Under the pieces are notes generated by a model that searched no databases, was not told where the DNA came from, and worked only from the letters and a program-made list of their open reading frames with translations. From the NCBI GenBank assembly GCA_039182125.1, contig JBCDCH010000008.1, forward strand, positions 1 to 64,000: a stretch of DNA of 64,000 nucleotides, read 5' to 3'. This document shows positions 52,364 through 61,551 of this stretch, piece after piece. Positions within the stretch are counted from its first letter, which is position 1; the number at the start of each line of letters is the position of its first letter. The stretch comes from Planctomycetota bacterium. Its GTDB lineage: Bacteria > Planctomycetota > Phycisphaerae > Tepidisphaerales > Tepidisphaeraceae. Made by a program: the position numbers and the translations under genes.

Positions 52364-53335
52364 TTACTCGCTCAGGTCCGCGTACCCTGCCAGCTTCGCT
52401 TCGCCGTTACCCTCGGGATAGACGAGAATGCGTTCGTCGCGGTGGTCGGTGCGGGAGGCGTTGAGGTCGATGCGGCCGAACTGGGCGAGCAGGTGACGCA
52501 AACGGGCGGACTTGGCATCGGTCGCGATTTCGAGCAACGGATCTTCCTCGCCCGGCGGTCGGCCCCAGCCGATCTGATTGCCATGGCGGGTCCGAAGTGC
52601 GACGTGCGGGCCGACCACATCGCGGCGACCGCCGTAGTTGGCCATGTCGATCGCCGCGACTTGCCCGGCCCAGGGCTCTTGCCGAAGCAGGGCTTCCATC
52701 CGCAGCGCCGCCTTCAAGTCCTCACCCGCCCAGACCTCGCCGGGATGGGGCGGGTCGAGCTTGACGTTCTCGATGCGACGCATGCGGGTTTCGCCATCCT
52801 CGCCGATGACCTGTCGGCGGAGTTGATCGACGCCGAGTTTCTTGGGCAGTAGCACCCCGTCGCGGTCGACCATCCAGAAGAAACCGCCGTGCTCGACCAC
52901 GGCCACCGGCGCGCGGTAGTCGCAGACGGCCTCGATCACGTCACCCTCGGTCGTCGCTCGACGACGCACGGACGTGACGCTGCGCACCCACGGCTCGGCT
53001 TCGAGCCGGCTGCGCACGGCGAGCAAGGCGTCCGACTCTAGCGGACTCGTCGCTGGCACCTGCCCGACGGCTTGTCGAACCAAAAGCTCGCCCTGATCCC
53101 CGAGCCAATCGGGGAAGTCGAGAAGCACAAGCTTCGGCGGCTCCTCGGGCAAGGACGCTTGACGCACCTCGTTCCACGAGAGCCGGTATCCCGCGCCGAC
53201 GAGTACGAGCACCGCGACGACACCGGCCCCGTGGGCAAGGCGGCGTCGCAGTTGTCGATTTCGCTCGATCCGGGCGGGATCGGGCTTCTTGGCGGGCTTG
53301 GACGGCTTTTTCTCGGACTTTCGGGTGCGGGCCAT
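52364..53335 (-). CDS. FtsQ/DivIB-like cell division protein
   Basis: 323 aa. A basic cytosolic tail of 35 residues (SEKKPSKPAKK, RNRQLRRRLA) precedes one membrane helix (GVVAVLVLVGAGY), then an extracytoplasmic part with a POTRA-like segment (RLEAEPWVRSVTSVRRRATTEGDVIEAVCDYRAPVAVVEHGGFFWMVDRDGVLLP). This is the FtsQ pattern of POTRA plus beta domain, where WMVDRDGVLLP is typical of FtsQ. Similarity is moderate. It stands alone, away from a dcw cluster, tail-to-tail with the hotdog gene. Confidence 0.65.
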   Translation of the reverse strand: MARTRKSEKKPSKPAKKPDPARIERNRQLRRRLAHGAGVVAVLVLVGAGYRLSWNEVRQASLPEEPPKLVLLDFPDWLGDQGELLVRQAVGQVPATSPLESDALLAVRSRLEAEPWVRSVTSVRRRATTEGDVIEAVCDYRAPVAVVEHGGFFWMVDRDGVLLPKKLGVDQLRRQVIGEDGETRMRRIENVKLDPPHPGEVWAGEDLKAALRMEALLRQEPWAGQVAAIDMANYGGRRDVVGPHVALRTRHGNQIGWGRPPGEEDPLLEIATDAKSARLRHLLAQFGRIDLNASRTDHRDERILVYPEGNGEAKLAGYADLSE

Positions 53336-53410
53336 GAGGGGGTGGAGTTACCCCTGACATCGGCAGCACGCGCGTCTCGTCGCCAAAGAAACGTTGGCCC
53401 CACATGACGC

Positions 53411-53444
53411 AAAAACAAGCCCGCGGGTTTCACGCCGCGGGCTT
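53411..53444 (-). terminator. Rho-independent terminator of the coiled-coil protein gene
   Basis: Perfect 10-bp stem AAGCCCGCGG (53417-53426) with CCGCGGGCTT (53435-53444), 8-nt loop. On the minus strand it is followed by GTTTTT (53416-53411). It lies about 60 bases after the stop at 53506. Confidence 0.85.
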
Positions 53445-53505
53445 GCATGGGAAGGAGAGAAAATGCGTCGTGGGGCAGTCAGCCCCGCATGACAGTGATA
53501 CGCCA

Positions 53506-54396
53506 TCACCGGCGGTAGCGTTCGCGGGGTCGGCGGCCATTTTCGTAGCCACGGCCTCCGCGGTCACGGCCGTAGAACCGGTCGGCCTCGCGATCGTCAC
53601 GGTGAGCCAAGGCGTACTCACGCTCGATCCGCTCATAGTCTCGCACGGCCAGGGCGTAGTTCGACTCGGCACGGTCCAGATGGCATCGGGCATCGTCGAC
53701 GCGTTGCTCGGCCAGGGCGTAGTCGCGTCGGAGGCCACGCAGGTCGTACCGATCACACTCGGCGATCGCGGCACGCAGGTCACGCACGTCGCAACGGAAT
53801 CGCTCCGCGGCCCGCTCGGCATCGAGAAGCGTGTCCTGTGCCCGGCGCAGGTCCGCGATGATGTTCCGCTCGCTGTCGGTGCGCACACGCAACTCGAAGC
53901 GGACGCGGTCGGCCCTGCGGATCAAGTCGGCACGGTTGAAACCGTACCCGTGTCCGCGGCGCAGGTCGCTCTCGATGTGATCGAGTTCGTACCGCAAGCG
54001 GGCCACTTCGCGCTCGTTAGCGTAGCGGTCGACACAGCGGGCGCGAAAGGCCCGTTGCTCGTGGAGCAGCCGGTCGAGGCTGCGAACCTCCTGCGTGTAG
54101 ATCGCGACGGCCTGCTCGGCTTCGATCAGGTCGCGCTCGGCGCGGATCAGGTCGTTGCGTAAACCGTCGAGGCGGCCACCAAAACGCTGGGCTTCGCGGA
54201 GTTGGACCGCGATGTTGTCGAACAGCGATGTTGCGTCGCGTAGCGAAAGCTTGGCGTCGTAGACATCCCGTTCGGCCCGCTCGACACGAGCCAGGGCTCG
54301 GTCAAGGGGTGAGAATCGATCACGGGCCAGTGCGAAAGCCGGGAACACGAAAAGCGTTGCCAGCAGTGTCAAAACGTGAGTTGTCGTCACCCGCAT
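53506..54396 (-). CDS. Exported coiled-coil protein, unknown function
   Basis: 296 aa. Signal peptide THVLTLLATLFVFPAFALA with likely cleavage after ALA. The rest is almost wholly helical and highly charged with heptad-like spacing (RALARVERAERDVYDAKLSLRDA, LIRAERDLIEAEQAVAIYTQEVRSLDRLL), suggesting a long coiled coil, and it ends in an Arg/Gly/Tyr-rich tail. GGAGGT stands seven bases before the ATG at 54396, an excellent ribosome site. No family recognised; a periplasmic structural role is conceivable. Own terminator at 53411-53444. Confidence 0.75.
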   Translation of the reverse strand: MRVTTTHVLTLLATLFVFPAFALARDRFSPLDRALARVERAERDVYDAKLSLRDATSLFDNIAVQLREAQRFGGRLDGLRNDLIRAERDLIEAEQAVAIYTQEVRSLDRLLHEQRAFRARCVDRYANEREVARLRYELDHIESDLRRGHGYGFNRADLIRRADRVRFELRVRTDSERNIIADLRRAQDTLLDAERAAERFRCDVRDLRAAIAECDRYDLRGLRRDYALAEQRVDDARCHLDRAESNYALAVRDYERIEREYALAHRDDREADRFYGRDRGGRGYENGRRPRERYRR

Positions 54397-54478
54397 GGTG
54401 TACCTCCGGGGAAGAAGACACACAGCGACGAGCGCGGTTAGGGTAAGGAAAAGCCCGTGGCATGGACCAGAAACTTGC

Positions 54479-55351
54479 CTACTCGGTAAGCTCCGGGATA
54501 GTCAGCACAACACCGACTTTCAGGCGGTTTGGACTTTCGAGTTTGTCGCGGTTGGCTTCGTAGATGTCGCGCCAGAGATAGCTCTTGCCGTAGTGCTGGA
54601 GCGCGATGTCGGAGAGCGTCTCGCCGGGTTTGATGACGTGGCCGTCGATGGTGAGGTCGGCCTCGGGGGCGACGGCGCGGGTGCCGTTGCCGCTGCGAAG
54701 ATTGGAGACGTCGGGTAGCTTGATCTCCATGCCCGGGCGGATGCGACGCGGGTCGACAAGCGGGTTGGCCTGCTCGATGGCACGGTAGAGATTGGCGTCG
54801 CCGAGTTGATCGCGGGCGATGGTGTAGAAGCTGTCGCCTTGCTTGACGATGTACGTTCGCGGGCCGGTGAAGTCCGGGACGGGCGTGTCATCGACGTCGT
54901 CAGCGGGCGTGTCGGGCAGGTCGGTCGTGCCGGCCGAAAGCCTGGCGAGGTCCGGCTCGACATCATCGTCGTCGCCGAGTTCGATGCCACCACCGAGGTC
55001 GCCGGCCAACTGCGGCTCGGAGCCGTCGGCGCCGGGCGTCTGCATCAGCGTCGGGCTGTCGCCGCCGGCAAAAAGTTCGTCCCAGGCACTGCTCGCCTCG
55101 GACGGGTCAACGGTCGGCTCGGTTTCGAACGGATCGACCGGCTCGTCGTCCATCACGGTGACCGGTTCGGTTTCGTCGGTCGCTTCCGTGCCGGTTTCGT
55201 CGGTCACGGGCACACTCGGCTGATCGCCGGAGTCGGCAACGATGGTCCCGTTGTCGCTCGTGAGCTTGATCACCAAGTACACCGCGGCGAACAGAACAAG
55301 CAGACACATTGCCGCGACGGCGATCTTCAGTTCATTTCGGGCTAGACGCAT
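54479..55351 (-). CDS. Membrane-anchored protein with two LysM domains
   Basis: 290 aa. An N-terminal membrane anchor (IAVAAMCLLVLFAAVYLVIKL) follows a short basic segment. A long acidic, Thr/Asp-rich linker comes next, then two LysM modules: YIVKQGDSFYTIARDQLGDANLYRAIEQANP (about 180-225) and HVIKPGETLSDIALQHYGKSYLWRDIYEANRD (about 240-290). LysM binds peptidoglycan or related glycans, so this is an envelope anchor protein. ATG 55351 begins the charged segment before the anchor; the longer frame to 55453 is poor. Downstream of secDF on the same strand. Confidence 0.85.
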   Translation of the reverse strand: MRLARNELKIAVAAMCLLVLFAAVYLVIKLTSDNGTIVADSGDQPSVPVTDETGTEATDETEPVTVMDDEPVDPFETEPTVDPSEASSAWDELFAGGDSPTLMQTPGADGSEPQLAGDLGGGIELGDDDDVEPDLARLSAGTTDLPDTPADDVDDTPVPDFTGPRTYIVKQGDSFYTIARDQLGDANLYRAIEQANPLVDPRRIRPGMEIKLPDVSNLRSGNGTRAVAPEADLTIDGHVIKPGETLSDIALQHYGKSYLWRDIYEANRDKLESPNRLKVGVVLTIPELTE

Positions 55352-55471
55352 GAGCGAGAACCTCGTGTTGGGGTCATCCCTGACCGGTGCGGTTGCGTGC
55401 GGTGAGCCGATCCTTGGCTCACCGTTATCATAGCGATTGGCCGACGGACGCAAACGCCCGGACCGGCGGGG

Positions 55472-58400
55472 TCAGCTTGCCGGATTGACGATGTCGGTCG
55501 GCACGCCCACGTCGAGTTTGCCCCCGCCTTCGCCGCGGTAGACGCGTTCGTCCTTGGGCGCGCCGCCGAGCAGCAGGATCGGCGAGGCGATGGCGATCGA
55601 GGAATAGGTGCCGACCACGATGCCGATGAGCATCGCGAAGGTGAACGCGTGGATGCCGGGTCCGCCGAAGACGAACATGACGAAGATGGTGACCATCGTC
55701 GTGCCGCCGGTGAGCAGGGTGCGTGAGAGCGTCTGGTTGATCGAGTTGTTGACGACCTTTGCGTCGACGTGGCCGACCTTGTCACGGTTCTCGCGGATGC
55801 GGTCGAAGACGACGACGGTGTCGTTCATCGAGAATCCCATCACGGTCAGGACCGCCGCGACGGTGGTGAGGTTGATACGGAACGCTTCGAGCAGCAGCAG
55901 GTCGCCGATGAACGTCTCGGCCAGCATGTGCGCGACGCCGATGCCTGCGAACACGAAGCAGACATCGTGCAGCAGCGCGATGATCGTGGCGGCACCGTAC
56001 TTGAGGTTGCCGAACCGCAGCCAGATGTAGGCTACGATCACGATCAGCGAGAGGATGACGGCGACGATCGCGTCGTTGCGGAAGTCGGAGGCGACCGACG
56101 GGTCGAAGTTGGTGACCTTGTCGAGCTCGGCCGGGTCGGAGATCGCGGAGCGGGTCACGTCCCACAGCGGGGCGGCGATGTTCTCGGCGAAGTCGGCGAT
56201 GACGGCCGGGTTGTCGGGGTTGTAGGCGAAGTTGGGATCGAACATGACCACGACCGCCGTGGTGCCGCCGGTGCCGGCGACGGGCAACACGTCAATGCCG
56301 GTGAGGTTGGCCGCCTTGCCCGCGTCGGGCTGGAGACGCTTCTGTTCGATTCGGCTTTTGATCTCGTCGACCGGCAGCGGTGGATCGAGGTCGGTCAGCA
56401 GAACCGCCGCACCGCCACCGAAGCCGGCGAGGTCCGGCACGTCGAAGTCGTCGATCGTTGTTTGTCCGCTCTCGATCGGCTGCACGAGCGTGCCTTCGAC
56501 CTCGGCGAACGACCGGTCCGATCCGGTGAAGTTGCTGGGCAACTGAAGCTCGAGCTTCTCGCCGAAGACGTTCATCACCGCGTCTCGGACCTGGTTGGAG
56601 TCCTGGTTGACGGTGACGAGTTCGTAGACCTTGCCGTCCTCGATGCCGGGCTGATCGACGCTTTGGACGTTGACCGCTTCGAGCACTTCTTCGAACGATT
56701 CGTCACCGACAAGCGTGCGAACGTCTTCGATTTCCATCGGCTCGTTCAGCGTGAACTGCACGGCGGTGCCGCTGGAGAACTCGATGTCGAGCATGCGGTC
56801 CTGAGTCCAGTAGTAGCCGAACAAGCCCAAGCCGATGAAGATGGTGGCGAAGCTCGGGATCGTGAGGATCCAGATCTTGCGCATCCAGTCGATGTCGGGC
56901 TTGAGGAAGTCGTCCCACCACGGCAGCGACAGCGGGATCGACCCGAGCTTCTCGATGCCGAAGTTGTTGACCAGGATCGCGAAGACCGTCTTGGTGACGT
57001 ACAGCGCGGTGAAGAGCGAGACGACAGTGCCGATCATCAGCGTCAGGCCGAAGCCCTTCACTTCCTCGGAACCGAACGCGTACAGGATCGCGGCGGTGAT
57101 GAGTGTCGTGACGTTCGAGTCGATGATCGCCGACCACGCGCGGTCATAGGCGTTGGCGATGGCCTGGCGGATGGAGAGGCCGCGCTGTTGTTCCTCGCGG
57201 AGACGTTCGAAGATGAGCACGTTGGCGTCGACGGCCATGCCGATCGAGAGCACGATGCCCGCCACCGACGGCAGCGTGAACGTCGCGCCCGGCAAAGCCG
57301 CCATCGACCCGAGGATGAGCAGCAGGTTCATCAGCACCGCACAGGTCGCGACGACGCCCGAGAGGTAGTAGTAGCTGGTGAGGAAGACCGCGACGATGAT
57401 GACGCCGACGATGCAGACCATGAGCCCGCGCCAGAGGTTGTCGGCACCGAGCGAGGGGCCGATGGTGCGTTCGACGATCGGGTCGTCGGTGAGCTGCGCC
57501 GGGAGTGAGCCGGCGTTGAGCGTGGTGACGAGGTAGGCAAGTTCGTCGGGATCGAAGCCGGCCTGGCCACCGCCTTCGATGATGCCCTGGCCGCCGAGGA
57601 TCGGACCGTTGATGTTCGGTGCCGAGATCAGCTCGTCGTCGAGCACGATGCCGATTTGCCAACGCTGAGCGCCCTGCGGCTTGTACGTCCGAGTCAGGTC
57701 ACCGAAAAGCTGGGCGCCGATCGCATCGAACTTGAATCCGGCGACCCGTTCGGAGCCGTTGAACTGCTCCTGCGCACTGGCCAGCGACCAGTCGGGCCTG
57801 CCCGGTGCGTTGATCATCGACCGTTGCGGGTCGGTGTAGACGAGAATGTACTGCTTGCCGTTGAACAAGGTGGTGCCCAGTCCCTCGGCGTTCTCCTCGG
57901 CGACCTCGTACCACCGTGCGATGTCGCCGGCCGCGGCACGGGGGCCACGTTCCTGGAGGCGCTGCACCCACCCCTGATACTCGGCCGGGGGCATGTCGTT
58001 GGCGACGATGTGGAACGACAGAACACCGCTGCCACGGAGGAGTTGCTTGAGGGACGCGCTGTCGTCGATCGAGTCGCGAACGAGCTTGAACTCGTTGTAA
58101 GCGTCGACGTACTGGTCGATCGCCGTGAGCCGGCTCGGGAAGTCGGCCGCATCGGCGCGGATGTTTTCGAGTTTCTCGTCGAGCAGTTCGGGGTCGCCGT
58201 CGAGGATGAGCCGAAGCTCGTCGGGGCGGAGGTTGGTCGCGGGGACGGCCTGCGAAAGCTCGTCGAGCTTGAGCTCCGCGGTCGCGGCGGCTTGAGCGTC
58301 TTCGGCGGCCTCCGCTTCCTGCAATGCGTTGAACGCGTCCTTGATCTGGGCGAACAGATCGGCTCGCAGCGGGTTGTCGCCGGCGAGGCTTGCGGCGTCC

Positions 58401-58819
58401 GTGGTCGGGTCCGCCCGAAGGGCCGACAAGACCGTCGACGTACGGACGTTGGTGTTCTCAAGCGCGGTTTGTGCCTGGGCGTATTGCTGCCTGACCTCGG
58501 CGGCCCTGTTGGCCTCGTCGGTGAGCGGCATTTGGATTTCCAGACGCCGGTTCCCCTGGGGGCGCCAGATCAGGTTGCGCGTGCCGTCGGGGTCGACACG
58601 CTTCTTGAGCGCGGCCATGACCTGATCGACGAGATTGGACGTGTCCGCACCCTCGGGCGCTTGGATCTCATAGAGCAGGGAAGTCCCGCCGACCATGTCG
58701 ATGCCGGGGCGGAGGTTGCTCTTGAAATCCCCGGAAAACATGCCGGGGAAGATCGCCCATATGGCGAGGATGAGCACGGAGAGGATGGCGGCGACGCGGC
58801 CTTTGACTTCGGTGGGCAT
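55472..58819 (-). CDS. secDF: Fused protein translocase subunit SecD-SecF
   Basis: 1115 aa. The SecD half has the N-terminal membrane helix, LRPGIDMVGGTSLLYEI, the P1 periplasmic domain and the inner-membrane bundle (GAQRWQIGIVLDDELISAPNI, LNAGSLPAQL, SIGMAVDANVLIFERLREE). The SecF half starts near residue 640 with its own helices (MLDIEFSSGTAVQFTL, GFSMNDTVVVFDRIREN). SecDF uses the proton gradient to help pull proteins through SecYEG. SecD/F fusion is known in several phyla. It follows yajC by 21 bases, as in the usual tgt-yajC-secD order. Confidence 0.95.
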   Translation of the reverse strand: MPTEVKGRVAAILSVLILAIWAIFPGMFSGDFKSNLRPGIDMVGGTSLLYEIQAPEGADTSNLVDQVMAALKKRVDPDGTRNLIWRPQGNRRLEIQMPLTDEANRAAEVRQQYAQAQTALENTNVRTSTVLSALRADPTTDAASLAGDNPLRADLFAQIKDAFNALQEAEAAEDAQAAATAELKLDELSQAVPATNLRPDELRLILDGDPELLDEKLENIRADAADFPSRLTAIDQYVDAYNEFKLVRDSIDDSASLKQLLRGSGVLSFHIVANDMPPAEYQGWVQRLQERGPRAAAGDIARWYEVAEENAEGLGTTLFNGKQYILVYTDPQRSMINAPGRPDWSLASAQEQFNGSERVAGFKFDAIGAQLFGDLTRTYKPQGAQRWQIGIVLDDELISAPNINGPILGGQGIIEGGGQAGFDPDELAYLVTTLNAGSLPAQLTDDPIVERTIGPSLGADNLWRGLMVCIVGVIIVAVFLTSYYYLSGVVATCAVLMNLLLILGSMAALPGATFTLPSVAGIVLSIGMAVDANVLIFERLREEQQRGLSIRQAIANAYDRAWSAIIDSNVTTLITAAILYAFGSEEVKGFGLTLMIGTVVSLFTALYVTKTVFAILVNNFGIEKLGSIPLSLPWWDDFLKPDIDWMRKIWILTIPSFATIFIGLGLFGYYWTQDRMLDIEFSSGTAVQFTLNEPMEIEDVRTLVGDESFEEVLEAVNVQSVDQPGIEDGKVYELVTVNQDSNQVRDAVMNVFGEKLELQLPSNFTGSDRSFAEVEGTLVQPIESGQTTIDDFDVPDLAGFGGGAAVLLTDLDPPLPVDEIKSRIEQKRLQPDAGKAANLTGIDVLPVAGTGGTTAVVVMFDPNFAYNPDNPAVIADFAENIAAPLWDVTRSAISDPAELDKVTNFDPSVASDFRNDAIVAVILSLIVIVAYIWLRFGNLKYGAATIIALLHDVCFVFAGIGVAHMLAETFIGDLLLLEAFRINLTTVAAVLTVMGFSMNDTVVVFDRIRENRDKVGHVDAKVVNNSINQTLSRTLLTGGTTMVTIFVMFVFGGPGIHAFTFAMLIGIVVGTYSSIAIASPILLLGGAPKDERVYRGEGGGKLDVGVPTDIVNPAS

Positions 58820-58840
58820 GAGCTTGCGGTTTGGGGCCGA

Positions 58841-59248
58841 TTACTTCTTCGTGTCGGTGTCGTCTTTGGAGTCCGCCTTGGACTCGTCTTTCGAGCCGGA
58901 CTTGTCGGACTTGGCGTCCGCCTTGGGGTCGCCGTTGCGGGTGAGCACGGCATCACGACGGTAGCGGATCTTGGTGTTGTTGGTCTCGTCGACCTTGACC
59001 AACACGGTCTTTTCGTCGAGATCCACGATCTTGCCGATCTCCCCGCCGTTGAGCGTGATGCCGTCACCCTTTTTCAGCGACGAGAGCATCGCATCGCGCT
59101 CCTTCTTTTGTCGCCGGCTGTTGGACCAGGACATGTAGATGAAGAAGACCATGACCAGCATCAACGGGATGAGCGGGCTGGTCAGCAGGGAGCCCGCGCC
59201 CGGGGCGGGGGCTTCGGCGAGCAGGAGGATCGTTGACGGGAGGGTCAT
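58841..59248 (-). CDS. yajC: Preprotein translocase accessory protein YajC
   Basis: 135 aa. One N-terminal membrane helix (LTSPLIPLMLVMVFFIYMSW) then SRRQKKERDAMLSSLKKGDGITLNGGEIGKIVDLDEKTVLVKVD, the YajC core. The C-terminal tail is a Lys/Asp/Ser-rich low-complexity segment. YajC associates with SecDF. Its ATG overlaps the tgt stop by four bases (59245-59248), so translation is coupled. Confidence 0.93.
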   Translation of the reverse strand: MTLPSTILLLAEAPAPGAGSLLTSPLIPLMLVMVFFIYMSWSNSRRQKKERDAMLSSLKKGDGITLNGGEIGKIVDLDEKTVLVKVDETNNTKIRYRRDAVLTRNGDPKADAKSDKSGSKDESKADSKDDTDTKK

Positions 59249-60423
59249 TCGGGTGCGTCGTTGGGGGCAGTGGCGATCGACACGTCTGGCGAGTCGGCGG
59301 CGGGGCCGATGTGGGTCCGAGGGTCGTGCTCGAGAAACGCTCCGAGCATTCCGTCGGCGATCGCCCGGCGGAGGTCCGCCATGAGTTGTTGGTAGAACCG
59401 CACATTATGCAGGCTCACGAGCATGGGTCCAAGCATCTCGCCGGCATGTGAGAAGTGACGGATGGCGCCGCGGGAAAAGTGGGTGCAGGCGTAGCAGTCG
59501 CAGCCCGGCTCGATCGGGCCGGTGTCGGCCTTGTGGCGGGCGTGGCGGAGCTTGACCACGCCGTTGGCGGTGAAGGCCGTGCAACTCCGCCCGTTACGCG
59601 TCGGCAGGACGCAGTCGAACATGTCGATCCCCCGCGTCACCGCCGCCACGATGTCCCGCGGGTAGCCCACGCCCATCAGGTATCGCGGTTTCTCGGCCGG
59701 CAGGGCGTCGCACGTGTAGTCCAGCACCCCGACCATCGCGTCGTACCCCTCACCCACCGCCAACCCGCCCACGGCGTAGCCGGGCAGATCGAGTTTGGAC
59801 AGCTCCGCCGCGCAGTGCAGCCGCAGGTCGCGGTGGAGCCCGCCCTGAACGATGCCGAAAAGGGCCTGATCCGGTCGCTGATGGGCGTCGATGCAACGCT
59901 GTGCCCAGCGGAGGGTGCGTTCCAGCGCGGTTTCCTGCACACCACGGTCGGCGGTGGAGTCCGGGCACTCGTCGAAGGCCATGATGATGTCGGCCCCGAG
60001 CAGGTTCTGGACCTGCATCGACCGCTCGGGCGTCAGGCGGACTCGGTCGCCGTTGAGGTGGCTGCGGAAGGTCACGCCGTCGTCATCGCGGTCGGAGATG
60101 TCGGCCATCGAGAAGACCTGGAACCCGCCCGAGTCGGTGAGCATCGGCCCGTTCCACGCCCCGAACCGCTGCACGCCGCCGAGTTCGGCGACGACCTCGG
60201 CGGTCGGGCGGAGCATCAGGTGGTAGGTGTTGGCCAGAATGCACTGGGCCCCGGTGTCGCGGACCATGTCCGGGGTGAGCCCCTTGAGGCACCCCTGCGT
60301 CCCGACGGGCATGAAGGCGGGGGTGTCGAAGGTGCCGTGTGGGGTGGTGACGGTTCCGTAGCGTGCGGTGCCTTGTCGGGCGGAGTCATCGAAGGCGTGG
60401 ATGTCGAAGCGAAAATCGGCCAA
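59245..60423 (-). CDS. tgt: tRNA-guanine transglycosylase (queuosine pathway)
   Basis: 392 aa. Replaces guanine-34 of GUN-anticodon tRNAs with preQ1. Catalytic Asp97 in DSGGFQVFS, GGLAVGE, the second Asp region FDCVLPTRNGR, and the zinc site CDCYACTHFSRGAIRHFSH are intact. The only start compatible with the conserved N-terminus is the TTG at 60423, since an in-frame TAG lies four codons before it and no ATG fits. That TTG is inside the stem of a terminator-like hairpin (60418-60451). Order tgt-yajC-secDF is the common bacterial one. Confidence 0.94.
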   Translation of the reverse strand: MADFRFDIHAFDDSARQGTARYGTVTTPHGTFDTPAFMPVGTQGCLKGLTPDMVRDTGAQCILANTYHLMLRPTAEVVAELGGVQRFGAWNGPMLTDSGGFQVFSMADISDRDDDGVTFRSHLNGDRVRLTPERSMQVQNLLGADIIMAFDECPDSTADRGVQETALERTLRWAQRCIDAHQRPDQALFGIVQGGLHRDLRLHCAAELSKLDLPGYAVGGLAVGEGYDAMVGVLDYTCDALPAEKPRYLMGVGYPRDIVAAVTRGIDMFDCVLPTRNGRSCTAFTANGVVKLRHARHKADTGPIEPGCDCYACTHFSRGAIRHFSHAGEMLGPMLVSLHNVRFYQQLMADLRRAIADGMLGAFLEHDPRTHIGPAADSPDVSIATAPNDAPE

Positions 60424-60451
60424 GCGTCGAGCCTAGGCCCGACGCTTGGCC
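60411..60451 (-). terminator. Terminator-like hairpin overlapping the tgt start codon
   Basis: Perfect 12-bp inverted repeat, 60418-60429 (GGCCAAGCGTCG) with 60440-60451, 10-nt loop. On the minus strand it is followed by GATTTT, so it looks like the terminator of the VPxPA-CTERM gene. The TTG start of tgt (60423-60421) lies in its 3' arm. Confidence 0.7.
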
Positions 60452-60487
60452 GAAACGACGCGGCAGAGCCGTGTCTGGCTTCAGGGG

Positions 60488-61411
60488 CTAGCTTCGTCGG
60501 CGTAGCTTGCGGTAGCCGAGGAAGCTGAGGATCGGCAGGATCGAGTACGCCGCAGCCGGGACGGGGATCACGGCCGGGTCGTCGCCATCGCCGCCACTGC
60601 CGTTGCCACCGCCGCCGGTTCCGCCCATGCCGCCGTCGTCATCGCCCATGTTCGGCAGGTCGTCGCCCCCGTCGTCGCCGCTGCCATTACCGCCGTCACC
60701 GTCGTCTGGGCCGTCGCCACCGTTTCCGTCATCGCCGTTGCCGCCGCCGGGCTCGCCGTCGTCGCCATCGCCGGTGTCCACGTCGCCGGCGACTTCAAGG
60801 AAATCGATGTCGCCGGTGATGGAGAACGACTCGCCGGTCGGCACGCCGAACTCGTCGAGGATGATGTTGTTGATCGAAAACGCGGCGACCTCGAAGTCGG
60901 CGAGCGTGAACGGGCCGAGCGGGATGGCGGTCGAACTCAGCGCGGTGCCGTCCGTGTCGGAAAGGGCGATCCCCGACGAGAAGGCACCCGCCTCCGTGCC
61001 GTCGACACTCTGCTGGGCACCCCAGCTCACGGTGTCGGTGACATTGCCGGGGCTGGGGTCGGTTCCGCCGTCGTTACCGACGCCGATGGCCGTCTCGACC
61101 ACAAAGTCGAGCGTGAGCCCGGCGATCGTGATGACGTAGGAATCTGGATCGATCTGTCCCGCGTAAGCGGCCTCGTTCGGGTCGGGATCCAAATCGACCG
61201 CACCGTCGTCGAAGTACGTGAACTGCACCGTGAACTCGTCGCCGATGGCGATGCCGTCGAGCGGGCTGGGCAGATCGCCGGCGGTGTTGTTGAACAGTTG
61301 ATCGATCGTGCCCGACGCGGTCAGCGACACGGCGGCACCATACGTCGCGGGAGCGGTCAGTCCGATCAACGCCGCGGCGGAAGCGGCAGCGAGTGGGGTT
61401 GGTTTGCGCAT
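60488..61411 (-). CDS. Secreted protein with VPxPA-type C-terminal sorting signal
   Basis: 307 aa. Signal peptide (AAASAAALIGLTAPATYGA), a beta-rich domain of about 180 residues (SLTASGTIDQLF ... GDEFTVQFTYFDDGAVDLDPDP) of a type seen in many PEP-CTERM proteins, then about 70 residues of almost only Gly, Asp and Asn. The C-terminus is IPVPAAAYSILPILSFLGYRKLRRR: a VPxPA box, a hydrophobic helix and basic residues, as in VPLPA-CTERM proteins processed by exosortase. The Gly/Asp run may bind calcium. Function unknown. It is directly upstream of tgt on the same strand. Confidence 0.8.
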   Translation of the reverse strand: MRKPTPLAAASAAALIGLTAPATYGAAVSLTASGTIDQLFNNTAGDLPSPLDGIAIGDEFTVQFTYFDDGAVDLDPDPNEAAYAGQIDPDSYVITIAGLTLDFVVETAIGVGNDGGTDPSPGNVTDTVSWGAQQSVDGTEAGAFSSGIALSDTDGTALSSTAIPLGPFTLADFEVAAFSINNIILDEFGVPTGESFSITGDIDFLEVAGDVDTGDGDDGEPGGGNGDDGNGGDGPDDGDGGNGSGDDGGDDLPNMGDDDGGMGGTGGGGNGSGGDGDDPAVIPVPAAAYSILPILSFLGYRKLRRRS

Positions 61412-61551
61412 TGGCGGGTGATTCTCCGTGAATGAGGTGACCGCACGAAGCTAACCGAATCGCTCATTTCTGCAAATCTGAACGTCTGCTTGTGTAGTTT
61501 GTAGCGATTTGAGTGCTTGAATCTGGGGGCAGTTTGCCGATAGTTCGCCCC

